NCBI GenBank assembly: GCA_002811675.1
Contig: PDIM01010441.1
Coordinates: 23,603 to 47,974 of the forward strand
Reading direction: 5' to 3'
Origin: Ichthyosporea sp. XGB-2017a
Lineage: Eukaryota; Opisthokonta; Ichthyosporea
Length of the DNA: 24,372 nt
Shown here: piece after piece, positions 1 through 9,100 of the stretch
Position numbering within the stretch: the first letter of the stretch is position 1
Layout: each line of letters opens with the position of its first letter
Position numbers and translations under genes: made by a program
The notes under the pieces: model-generated
What the model was told of the DNA's origin: nothing
Database searches by the model: none
The model's input: only the letters and a program-made list of their open reading frames with translations

Positions 1-398
1 AACTTTTGGTTGGCTAAAAAAAAAAAAAATGTCTTGTTCACACGTCTGCTCTGCAAAAAAACAAAAAAAAAAAAACAGCTGAAAAAACAGCTGAAAAAAA
101 TCAAATCACATGTTTATTATAAATTGTGAAATTATCACGTGGTCATTTTTTTTTTTACTTTTTTTACAAGGGACACTTAAAATTAGGGTTATATTATCCC
201 TTAATTGGAAATTACTGCACAGGCCTATATAGCTGCTAGCTTTGGGAAAGAAGTATTTGGATTTAAAATTGGCTAGACTACAGTGGTTAATTGGTTGATT
301 ATCATTTGTGGTATGGGAGGAGGTGTGGGAGGGAGAGTGGAGTGGGAGGGGTGGTGAGGAATAGTAATGATGAAGGAGAGAGTTATTTGGTTATAATC
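1..398. other. AT-rich upstream region of the PHP gene
   Basis: This is non-coding DNA upstream of the first gene. It holds several A or T homopolymers, a 12-nt unit (CAGCTG followed by six A) present twice at 76-99, and a CACGTG box at 136-141. Two very short upstream ORFs precede the chosen start: one begins at 313, and the other begins at 367 and stops at 396, two bases before the ATG at 399. Whether they lie in the transcript depends on an unknown transcription start. No gene is visible. Confidence 0.6.
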
Positions 399-2270
399 AT
401 GGATAGTAAGACATCGTGGGGAGAACGCCCCACCTCGAAGAGCAATGACAATGACGAACCTATGAATGCTAATGAACCATTTGACCATGATCCTGAGGTT
501 GAAGTTGAAATTGTTGTTGAGCAAGACCAGGATAGTGTCAGTGCCAATAATTCAAGGGAAGTAGGGGATGTACATGGGTCAGTCACGTCCTCGACCTTGC
601 TTAAACGGGAAGGGAAGGTATTCGTGAAGTGCGTCAGAGAAATCAACTGGGTAAAATGGATTGGGATAGAATTACTGATTTCAATGGTGAAGTTAATAGT
701 CATATTTGTCTGTATTGGAATAATTGGCGCTTATTCGCTTAACTTATATTTGAATCCGACAGTGGGATCTAGGACTTACAAGGGGGCGGATTTTAAATGG
801 GAATATAATGAGCGATATGATCCAAAAATGGCGATAAATTCTTCTTCAGGATATGGGGTCAAGGATCCTTTTCATTTTACATATACATACAAGGGAAACG
901 CAATGGACAACTCATCATATAACTTTCTATTGGATGCGCACGTTCACAGCTCCTTCAGTGATGGCCGTTTATCAGCTTCACAAGTTATTGAGTGGGCGAT
1001 TGCAAATGGGTTCAATGGGATTGTATTAACTGATCACAATATGTTCTCGTCAAGCTTACTTGTAAGGTAGTATTGTATTCCCTTCATTCTCTCACTTCTT
1101 GTACTACTTTTTGCTTTGTTTCTTCTCATTCATTAGAACTCACATTGTTGCTGTTGTTCTTTGTTGGTCATGTTTTTTCTAGGAATTATGCCAGGAGGCA
1201 ATACCCAGGATTTGTAGTCATACCAGGTTTTGAATTCACCACATGTAGAATACATCTGAATATAATAGGTATCAATGATACCTTGCCCTGGTTTACATCG
1301 AACTATAATGGTGAAGAGCCGTATAAGTTTGATGTATATCCCTCCAACGAGGACATTAAGCAAATCATTACAGAGACACATGCATATGGTGGTGTTGTAA
1401 TGGTAAATCATATTCCTTGGTCCACCAACAATCAAAACTGGCACAAAGAGTCGAGGTTACAAGATCACCCGAGTCGTGAAGAACTACTTGCTTGGGGTGT
1501 TGACTTTTTCGAAGTTGTTAACCAAGAGAAGATGGACTACCAGAGTCTCTCTTTTTGTGACTACTCCCAAACTGTAAATACAAGTACGTCTTGTGGGGTT
1601 CTGACAGGCACCGACATGCATTTGCCTTCTGGTGTCGCTGCTTGGAGTACCCTATCGATCCCTGGATTCAACAGCAGTTTCTACAACTACACAACAAGTT
1701 GGAATTCATCTTTCACCACTGCTTTGTTAGGGTCTGTCGCTATGGATAGTCTAACTCTAGAAGGGCTTGTAATGACGGAATTAAAAGGGCGAAGAACAGG
1801 TCTTTTGTATGATCCAAGTGCGATTCAATACCAACAAGTCATATCGCCGTTTGAAAATGACGAGTTCTACAAAACGGCTCAGTTTTACTATCTCGGAGAG
1901 TATATTGAAAATCTATTTTATTTTGAAGGTAAGGAAGGGCTTTCTTTATTGTCTCGATCAACTACAACCCTATGATGCTAGCTCTTACTAACTTGCTTTT
2001 GAATCTTCGCTATCTGCAGACAAAGGCCAGTATGATTTCCAGAATGGCTACTGCAATAATCGAATCTACTATACACGCACGACTTCCATCACGTACTTTT
2101 GCTTGTACATTATCCTTATATTTTTTATCCTTGAATCAGGATATATTGTTGTTATTAGCATCTATCGCTATTACGTATTCCGTCGAGAGTGTTTATCGAA
2201 AGAGAGATCTACTGAAAAGATTGTTCCTTTCAATCCGAAATCAGGAATAAACTGCTCAGAAGCCCATTGA
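399..2270 (+). CDS. membrane-anchored PHP-domain metal-dependent phosphoesterase
   Basis: Predicted exons are 399-1066, 1183-1928 and 2020-2270, giving 554 residues. The introns (GTAGTA...CTAG and GTAAGG...GCAG) keep frame, and the second contains a perfect TACTAAC branch site. A hydrophobic segment lies at about residues 90-118 and another at about 494-525, with the PHP domain between them. Metal-ligand motifs of the PHP superfamily are visible: HVH (H181, H183) in DAHVHSSFSDG, TDHN (H213), GFEFTT, VNH (H299) and GTDMH (D367, H369). The ligand set looks complete, so an active phosphoesterase or nuclease-like hydrolase is inferred; the substrate is unknown. The intermembrane part has several N-x-S/T sites, consistent with a luminal or extracellular catalytic domain. 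The start is the first ATG in frame. AATAAA motifs lie at 2246 and 2286, around the stop. Confidence 0.82.
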
Positions 2271-2321
2271 AGCGAAAAAATTAAAAATAAAAACTGGCGA
2301 CATCTAAAAAAGGAAAATTTG

Positions 2322-2335
2322 TTTTGGCGGGAAAA
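2322..2335. promoter_or_regulatory. E2F/DP-like site TTTTGGCGGGAAAA
   Basis: The sequence fits the E2F/DP consensus (TTTSGCGS family; TTTGGCGGGAAA is a common natural form) and stands out as a GC core in AT-rich DNA. It lies about 400 bases upstream of the EXO1 start and 50 bases after the PHP stop. In animals and plants, replication and repair genes are typical E2F targets, so S-phase control of EXO1 is a reasonable inference. Confidence 0.5.
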
Positions 2336-2371
2336 GTTTTGAAAAAAAAATTGCGAGGTTTTTTTTTTTTT

Positions 2372-2472
2372 AAAAAAAATGTGGAATTGCTTTTGCATCT
2401 CTTTTTTTTTTTTTTTTCTTTTCTTTTTTTTTTTTTGAAAAAAAATGTGGAATTGCTTTTGCATCTCTTTTT
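2372..2472. repeat. direct duplication, two copies offset by 66 nt
   Basis: Two near-identical blocks of about 35 nt, each an A8 run then TGTGGAATTGC, TTTTGCATC and T-rich sequence, occupy about 2372-2406 and 2438-2472. They are separated by a T-rich spacer. This looks like a local tandem duplication within the EXO1 upstream region, probably helped by the homopolymers. Confidence 0.75.
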
Positions 2473-2732
2473 CTTTTCTTTTTCTTTTCTTTTTTGTCTT
2501 TTGTCTTTTGTGTATTTGTGTTTTCTGTTCTTTTGATGAATTTGATTTTGTGATTATCCCAAATCTTGGTGTAGTTGATTTTTAAGATTTTCCATGATGT
2601 ACTTGCAGTCCTGAAACACAGAAGGTCCTTTGGTAGTTGAGTTGAATCGATTGAAATATAAAGTGCTCGGAATTGGTTGCATTTTAAAACAAGAAAGAAA
2701 AACAGTAGTCTGTATTCGGATATAGAGAAAAT

Positions 2733-4769
2733 ATGGGGATTCAGGGACTGCTACCAATGCTGAAAAGCATTGAAGATAGAACTACCATAGCAGAGTTTGC
2801 TGGACAGACAGTTGGCATTGACGTGAGTTGCTGGCTTCATAAAGGCGCATTTGCATGCGCCTTGGATCTTGCTATGGGAAATCCGACAGAGGTGTATATA
2901 AATTATGTATTTAAAAGGATTGCCCTTTTGCAGGCCAACAGGGTTAAGCCTTTCGTAGTGTTTGATGGGGCCCATTTGCCTATAAAGAAAAACACAAATG
3001 ATGAAAGAAAGCAAAGGAGAGAAGAAAATATCGCTAAAGGCAAAACCTTGCTTAAAGAAGGGCAAACTAGTCAGGCTATGGATCATTTTCGTAGAGCCAC
3101 GACAGTAACATCTGCTATGACCGAGGAAGTTGCTAGGCGATTAAGGGATAAAAATATTCCTTATGTCTTTGCACCATATGAAGCTGATGCACAGCTAGCG
3201 TATTTAAGCAACAAAGGTATTGTTTCTGCCGTGATAACGGAAGATTCCGATCTCTTTGTCTTTGGATGCAAGAGATTGTTGTACAAAATGGATACCGAAG
3301 GCCATTGTCTGGAACTTAAATTTAAAAATTTGCAGGCGGTTGAAGGCTTTGAAAAGTACACTCTTGAAGACTTTCAAATTGTTTGCATTTTATCTGGATG
3401 TGATTACTTGCCATCATTATATGGTGTTGGCTTAAAGAAAGCTCAGAGATATTTAAGGGAATACAAAAATTCTGAACGAATATTTAGTAGATCTGATTTG
3501 AGATACAAAGCGGATAAAGAGTATATTGAAGAGTTTGGAAAAGCCCAGCTAACATTTAAACATCAAAGAGTCTTTGATCTTGAATCACAATGCCTCGTCC
3601 CGCTGCACCCATTTCCTGAAGGCACTCAAGAGGACATGATGGATTTTCTAGGACCAGATCTTCCCCCATCACTGGCACAGTCAATTGCTGTTGGTGAAAC
3701 CGATGCAAAAACAAAAGAACCAAAGCTAGAACCGAGGCCTGTGAGCAAGAAAACCAAGTCTGCCTTTATCAATAAGAAGAGTTTTTACTCCGCTCAAAAG
3801 CAAAAAAGCTTCGAAGACAGAAATCAACAATATTATCAAGTAGATAAGAAAGTAGATATAGAACTAGGGAGTATAGCTGGATTATATTGCGTGTCCGCGT
3901 CTGTCGAGGCGAGCAAACCATTTTCAAATCCTTCTCAAAAATCGCAGAGCGAAAGAAAAGCAAAAAACCCTTTCCTAAAAAATTCATCAACAAAACCAAT
4001 GCCTTTGTTCTCAAGACGTTCGGCTTCCCACCAAAAAGAATCAGTTAGCTATTGTTTAAATGCTGGTCAACACAAAAAAAGGAAATTTATTCCTGACAAG
4101 GAATTGGATTTGTCTGATGATGACATAACTTCTTCCTCAAAGGACAAGATCATTTCCCAGCTTAGTAAGGTAAGGCTATATTGGACAAAGAATAACCAAA
4201 CGCAAACTTATTTCTAACATGCTTCCTCTTTGAATGCTTGATTGTTTGACAATGATGGAAGTTCGAATATACGGGACACACTGCGGGTACTAGACTGGAC
4301 GAATCTTCCGGTGATACAAGAGAAACTTCAGGTAAGAGGGCCTTGTGTTTCATGATGTCTTTTGATTTTCGCTTCAGAAAGAAAACTCACATTTACGCTT
4401 CTCTGCGGCTCCTATATTACTTTTTGAGATACAGAAAGTCTTAAAAGTACACTCGTCAAATCTGGGGAAGAAAAGCTTACAATGCCTTTACCAAAGTCTG
4501 GTACTAAAGACCGTCTTCCATTATCTGCTGTTACTATGCCTAATGCGAAAGTCTCCCAGCCTGAAGAGGAGCCAGTTCTAAAGAAAAAGCAAATCCCATT
4601 ACGGTATGTACTCGTTTATTAGCAGAACAAAGGCCTTCGCAAGCTCGAATCTTATTTCTTATCTGTGGATGTTTTCATGTACTTTAAATTTTACTCTTTG
4701 TTCAAATTTAGTAACAACATTCGAAAAATGCTTGACAGCTTTAAACATAAAAAAAAGAATTCAAACTGA
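2733..4769 (+). CDS. EXO1: exonuclease 1 (EXO1), FEN1/XPG-family 5'-3' exonuclease
   Basis: Predicted exons are 2733-4169, 4262-4331, 4435-4603 and 4712-4769 (577 residues). The start reads MGIQGLLP, as in EXO1 orthologues. XPG-N covers about residues 1-100 and XPG-I about 138-225, with a helix-two-turn-helix segment (GVGLKKA) after GCDYLP. Active-site acids D30, D78, E150, D152, D171 and D173 fall at the numbering of human EXO1, and the later Asp is D224. EXO1 resects 5' ends in mismatch repair and double-strand-break repair in the nucleus. The C-terminal half is basic, Ser-rich and likely disordered. The last exon gives NNIRKMLDSFKHKKK, resembling the short basic C-terminal patch of other EXO1 proteins. 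An alternative acceptor at 4821-4823 would instead end the protein at 4923. Reading through the first intron would stop at 4217. Confidence 0.9.
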
Positions 4770-5328
4770 GCTGTCATATGGACACCAGCGATTGTTCAAA
4801 CTGTACATTGTTATACATTTCAGCAATTTGCGTATATTTATGAATACACGAGGTCTTAGAGCTGCACTACAAAATCCTTCTTCGGCCTATAACCTACACC
4901 AAATCGCTCTAAACTCAAATTGATAGAACTGGTATTTATTCTGTCGACGTGCAAACAGCCGATATCGAGGGCCCCTAGCTAGCTCGGCAATAAATGGAAT
5001 TCAAATGGAATCAATTTACATTCACAAAAGGCGTAGCACTTGCTGCCTCTAGTTAGAATAGACTTTTATTCATCTGCTCTGGTTGCTTCTATACTTCATA
5101 AGCACAGACAGACTCTCTGCCTGTTATTCGTATCATTTTGAACTGATACTTCAACGTAGACCCTTCTGAAATTTGGGCACACAAGTGAAAAAGAAAAAAG
5201 GAAAGCACACGTGAAAAAAAAAAGATTTTAAGATATGAGTTGCTTTTCACTTTCAACTTTTTACTTTTTACACGTATTTTTTTTATGTAGTTTGTGCTTT
5301 TTTTAAATCCTCTTGTTATTTTTCAGAT

Positions 5329-5389
<61 letters not shown>

Positions 5390-5430
5390 CTTTTCTTTGA
5401 AATCTTTATTTTTGTTAAATTGCTCATAGC
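4770..5430. other. intergenic region between EXO1 and NOSIP
   Basis: It includes the EXO1 3' region (AATAAA at 4989-4994), a possible alternative last EXO1 exon at 4824-4923, a CACGTG box near 5206, and the long poly-T run at 5331-5389 just upstream of NOSIP. A 6-bp inverted repeat (GTATCA/TGATAC) near 5130-5150 is too small to interpret. No separate gene is seen. Confidence 0.6.
5331..5389. repeat. poly-T homopolymer, about 59 T
   Basis: An uninterrupted run of T ends about 40 bases before the NOSIP ATG. It is followed by mixed pyrimidines and CTCATAG directly before the ATG, which resembles a 3' splice acceptor with an extreme polypyrimidine tract. It could be part of a 5'-UTR intron or a nucleosome-free promoter tract. 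The exact length may be unreliable in an assembly. Confidence 0.9.
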
Positions 5431-6423
5431 ATGCCGAGACATTCGAAGAATAGTACAGCTCAAGCCTTTTTCTCATACCATGAGCGAAGCATTTTGAATT
5501 ATGGAACTCAAACGGCGAAACTAACGCGCGATTCATGTCGGGATTTTGATTCGTGCTTTATGTGTTTGCATGTTGTTGTTAATCCTGTGGTGTGTCAGAA
5601 AGGACACTTGTGCTGTAAAGAGTGCGCTTTGAAGAGTCTTTTAAAACAAAAGGAAGATATTGAACGAAATCAAAAGTTGTACAAAAAGTTTATTAAGGAG
5701 TGTGAAAAAGATTCTGCTCTGGAAAAGGGGAAGCAGCTGGAAAAGGTAAAAGAGAAGTTTGAAAAGGAGCAGTCAAGCGTAAAGAGCAGTAGTTTAAGTA
5801 AAAGGGAAGAAGAGAAAGAGACGTCTAAGCAAATCGAGAAGCAAGACCATCCATCAACACTAGACGCACCTGCTCGTAAAGAAAATGCAGAAAAAGACCT
5901 GCCTTCGTTTTGGGTTCCAAGCTTAACCCCGTCGATTGAGAAAAAGGACCTTAAGGAGCCCTCCAAAGAAACCCTTTGTACCGCATCCAATCACCCAGTT
6001 AAGCTCAAGCATTTAGTGAATGTAACATTTACTCCAAGTGAAGTATTGAAAAGAAAAATTGCTGAAAGCAAGAGTGAAGAAGAAAATCCTTCAAAGAAGC
6101 AGAAGGTGTCTTCCTCAAATCCCTACCCAAGCAAGATTGTACAAAAAATTGACGTGAACGATAGGTGGGTGTGTCCAGGATGTTCAAAAAGTCTTTCTAA
6201 TGCACCAAAACTGGGAGTGGTAAAAGTTTGTGGGCATTTGTTATGCGAACATTGTGTAAAGAGTTTTGTATTGAATGAAAGTGCATGCTTCGTTTGTAGC
6301 AAAAAGATGAAGCATAATGGCTCAGACAAAGATGTGATTATGCTGCATCATGATGGAACAGGTCATGCTGGTCATGGAGAATCGGTAGAAGTTAAGCGTT
6401 ATAACTATGCCTTCCAGTGCTAA
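5431..6423 (+). CDS. NOSIP: NOSIP-like RING/U-box protein
   Basis: A single 330-residue ORF starts at MPRHSKNSTAQAFFSYHE, matching the conserved NOSIP N-terminus (RHxKN, T-A, YHE, then YGTQ near residue 25). An N-terminal Cys-rich half-RING (CFMC...VVCQKGHLCCKECAL) covers about residues 45-72. A charged, Lys/Glu-rich coiled linker follows, with a disordered Ser/Pro region. The C-terminal RING/U-box runs from W246 (WVCPGCSKSL) through VCGHLLCEHC to CFVCSKK, and the protein ends near YAFQC. The family acts as a ubiquitin ligase and as a late-stage spliceosome-associated factor in the nucleus. More zinc-ligand cysteines seem present in the N-terminal part than in the animal protein. It is convergent with the UBZ4 gene, and the coding ends overlap by 32 nt. 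Confidence 0.88.
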   Translation: MPRHSKNSTAQAFFSYHERSILNYGTQTAKLTRDSCRDFDSCFMCLHVVVNPVVCQKGHLCCKECALKSLLKQKEDIERNQKLYKKFIKECEKDSALEKGKQLEKVKEKFEKEQSSVKSSSLSKREEEKETSKQIEKQDHPSTLDAPARKENAEKDLPSFWVPSLTPSIEKKDLKEPSKETLCTASNHPVKLKHLVNVTFTPSEVLKRKIAESKSEEENPSKKQKVSSSNPYPSKIVQKIDVNDRWVCPGCSKSLSNAPKLGVVKVCGHLLCEHCVKSFVLNESACFVCSKKMKHNGSDKDVIMLHHDGTGHAGHGESVEVKRYNYAFQC

Positions 6424-8154
6424 GCCTGTTTGCTTGTATGGAGTGGATAACTTCTAGTGCACCTTTGCAAAAGTATTTCTTATAGTGCTCTTTCCATACC
6501 TGCATGGCTTTGGGGTCGGAGCAGAGGGACTCTAAATACTCATCATCTCGATCCCTTTGTTGTATGGCGCCCTTGTTACCGATTTCGTATTTGAAATCCG
6601 ATAGCGACCTAGGTAAGTCTGTTCGCCTGCCGTTAAGACTACTCGATGCCGTCCACATGATTGATTTAAGATCTCCATCCGTGAATTTGGGTGTGTGCAG
6701 GGCTGGTAAGTTTTGAGCTGTCCTCAACCTTTTTATCCTGTGGATAATGTTAGCGCAGTGAAAGTCTACTGCTGCAAGAACCTATAATTTTAAGGTAGTG
6801 TAAAAGCGATATTGATCTCATAGTTAGTGTTCTGTATAGAGTTGGCCCTTTGTCGCTGCACATACACCTACCCAATCTTTTGGATCAAAAGCCTTCAGTG
6901 ATGTTATTTTCACTGGACTAATCTCTTGGAAGCCAAGACTCTTCCAAGAAAAACTGATATCGGGCGACTGTAGGAATCGTTGTATCCAGAGTTTAGAAGC
7001 TGCATCGAGCATATCTTGATCACCATGCATCCCCCCAAAGCTTTTCCTAACCTGCAAACCCATAATACATGACCTTTGATCCCCCTCCATACTGAATACC
7101 CTCTCATTAAGATAAGACATTGCCCCGCTTTCTTGTGTTACTACAGAGGAAATGGATTTGCTGTGGACAAGAGAATCCTTTATGGGATACAAAGTGATGG
7201 AAGCAACAATCCCTGAGCATGAAAACTGTGTTAGGGAATATAATATTATATTAGATAATGTTTTGGACGTACATAATGCATTTCACTTACCAAGGATGTG
7301 CTCAGCGATATCTAATGGGAGTGTATTGTTTTTGGATGTATATAACATCCACCATATTACAAAGGGAAGAAAAGGGGGAAGCGTCACATCTTCAATAAAG
7401 ATAATTGGTAGCCTTCGAAGTAACTCACTGGGACTATGAAGGATTAAGTTATATGCTGCCTGAACTGCTGTGCCGCACTTTTGTCTTCGAACACACTTCT
7501 GTATAAGGCTTTTTAGAACTGGAATGCTTGTGTAGCTTGGGGTTCCTTTCAGAGTATTCTTTTCATCAACTTCAACTTCATCGAAGTTGACATTAGAGCA
7601 TAAATTAATTTCTACATTAGGACCTCTCCAATACACAACACGATTCCATCCCACGCTGTAAGAGGAGATTACATGATAAAAATTGAACGTTAAGTATAGT
7701 TACTTCCCTAAACACTAATCCTATCAAAACTCATTACACTTAGCATGATCACGAACCTGCTTGGAGGCTTCTTTAAGAAACAGGCTTTCTTCTTACCTAC
7801 ATCTAAGAAGAAGAAAGTGGGGATTCCCAACGATACACATTTGCCTCCTGCCCCAATCGAAGTCTGCAAGCTAATTACAGGCTCTGCATTACCACTTTGT
7901 CCTTGTAAATCTTCCTGTCTGCTAAGGCATGAATCAAGATGTGTATTAAGATTAATTTCAAATACTTTAATTCCACACACCGGACAACTGACTTCTGTAG
8001 ACGAAGCTCTTTGTTTGGCATGTGACGCATCTTTCCCGATTCTAGGCTTTTTGGATGAGCTTTTACTAGATGAAGAATCTATCTTTCGTACCTGTTGATT
8101 CTCCTTATCTGGTAAAGTCTTTGGTGCAAAAAAATCTTCAATTCTCTTCATCAT
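6392..8154 (-). CDS. UBZ4 zinc-finger protein with PIP-like N-terminus; function unknown
   Basis: Predicted exons (minus strand) are 8154-7757, 7655-7291, 7212-6866 and 6781-6392, giving 499 residues with all phases consistent. Residues 2-9 (MKRIEDFF) resemble a PCNA-interacting peptide without the usual Gln. Residues 57-77 form a Rad18-type UBZ4 finger (C57, C60, H72, C76, with the ubiquitin-contacting Asp in HLDSCL). The remaining roughly 380 residues form a domain I cannot name. Visible motifs are WNRVVYWRGPNVEI, RRLPIIFIEDVTLPP, VRKSFGGMHGD, AVDFHCANIIHRI and MWTASSSLNGRR. PIP plus UBZ4 suggests recruitment to ubiquitinated PCNA or damaged chromatin (inference). It is not WRNIP1 or RAD18: no AAA+ or RING motifs are present. 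The exon 3 donor is ambiguous: GTATGT at 6865 is preferred, GTAGGT at 6871 is also phase-compatible. It is divergent from the cyclic-nucleotide receptor gene. Confidence 0.75.
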
Positions 8155-8332
8155 ACATCAAAAACCAAAGCACGAAGTACACTCCGAATCACCAAAAAGA
8201 AAACCAAAAACACAATTAAAACAACCAACAAGCAAAAAAATAAAAACAAAAAAAACAATTCCAATCACAATAGCTTCATGAAACAAAATAACCCCTCCCG
8301 TTTGAAACAAAAACTAAACCAAACTACAACTA

Positions 8333-8369
8333 AGGGCCTGTAGCGTGTCCAGGCCTCGGTCCAGGCCCT
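8333..8369. repeat. GC-rich inverted repeat with internal direct repeats
   Basis: AGGGCCTG (8333-8340) pairs with CAGGCCCT (8362-8369) as an 8-bp stem. Within it GTCCAGGCC occurs twice (8347-8355 and 8359-8367), so alternative stems can form. It is a conspicuous GC island in AT-rich DNA between divergent genes and may be a protein-binding element. Confidence 0.6.
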
Positions 8370-8462
8370 AAACCATATTATTACCCCAAAACACAAACGA
8401 AAAAACGCAATTATGTAGCTCTAAAGCTAAGCTATTTGTAATGATGTACACCCCTCATTAAC

Positions 8463-8474
8463 CACGTGACCAAT
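8463..8474. promoter_or_regulatory. CACGTG box next to CCAAT
   Basis: A palindromic CACGTG (bHLH/Cbf1-type E-box) is followed after one base by CCAAT in the shared promoter of the UBZ4 and cyclic-nucleotide receptor genes. The same CACGTG core occurs upstream of the PHP gene (136-141) and of NOSIP (near 5206). Confidence 0.4.
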
Positions 8475-9100
8475 CCAAAAAGACCTCTAAACCTCGGTAT
8501 GCCTAATATGGAAATGTCTTTTTTCTTTTAATTTTTTGTCTTTGTTTATGTAAAATTTCATAATTAGAAGTGTTTCCCGTTATTATAATTATTTGTACTG
8601 TGCTTTACATTTTATATTTATATTTTGTTGTTCATGTTGACGACGACGTAGTTGTTGTTGCTCGTCCCTTACTTTATTTGTTGCTTTTGTTGTTATTTCT
8701 AATAATTAGAAAGTAAAATAAAACGAAAGTTGGGATGGGTGATTTTTGATTTACTTTGATTTACATCTGCTGTGGTTTTATTCGTTTGAGCAGTTTCACT
8801 GACATTAGGAAGAAGACGAAGGGGAAACAAAAAGATCAAGGAGACGCTAACGGAATAAGAGTGAGAAATAATCCTATTCACAAGCTCTTAATTCCCCAGC
8901 CAATCTAATTCGGGGGAAATTAAAAGCAAAGTACACAGTGATTGGAATGTTTACAATGGGACTACTGTAAATAAGATTTTCATCAAAAGGAGCGCAAGCG
9001 TATTTATAATATAAGAATCTTCAATCAAAATTACGTTTTCTTGCTCTTTTTCTTTCTTTTTCGTGGGTTTGGTTTGGTAACTCGTCTTTGACAAACAAAT

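Larger units (their letters stand above)
2271..2732. other. intergenic region between the PHP gene and EXO1
   Basis: This stretch holds the 3' end of the PHP gene and the presumed EXO1 promoter. It contains an E2F-like site (2322-2335), a duplicated A-rich/T-rich block with a 66-nt offset, and a long pyrimidine tract from about 2451 to 2545. No coding region is visible; open frames through the T-rich tracts translate to low-complexity Phe or Lys runs. Confidence 0.65.
8155..9100. promoter_or_regulatory. divergent intergenic region, UBZ4 gene and cyclic-nucleotide receptor
   Basis: This 946-base region must hold the promoters of both flanking genes. Notable elements are a GC-rich inverted/direct repeat at 8333-8369, a CACGTG box (8463-8468) followed one base later by CCAAT (8470-8474), a run of GTTGTT near 8650, and a TATA-like stretch (TTTATAATATAAG) near 9003-9015, about 90 bases before the ATG at 9101. 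No gene is seen; short frames here lack family resemblance. Confidence 0.55.

Noticed and set aside
181-200. TTAGGGTT resembling a telomere repeat
   Set aside because: Only one unit is present; no array.
2324-2536. Phe/Lys-rich ORFs on both strands
   Set aside because: Low-complexity translation of homopolymers in the EXO1 upstream region.
4606-4923. Separate 105-residue plus-strand ORF after EXO1
   Set aside because: Its start lies in the EXO1 intron donor and it has no family resemblance; its end is better read as a possible alternative last EXO1 exon.
5303-5536. Minus-strand ORF with a long poly-Lys stretch
   Set aside because: It is a translation of the poly-T run antisense to the NOSIP start; no independent support.
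7152-7439. Plus-strand ORF of 95 codons
   Set aside because: Antisense to UBZ4-gene exons 2 and 3, whose motifs and splice phases are consistent.
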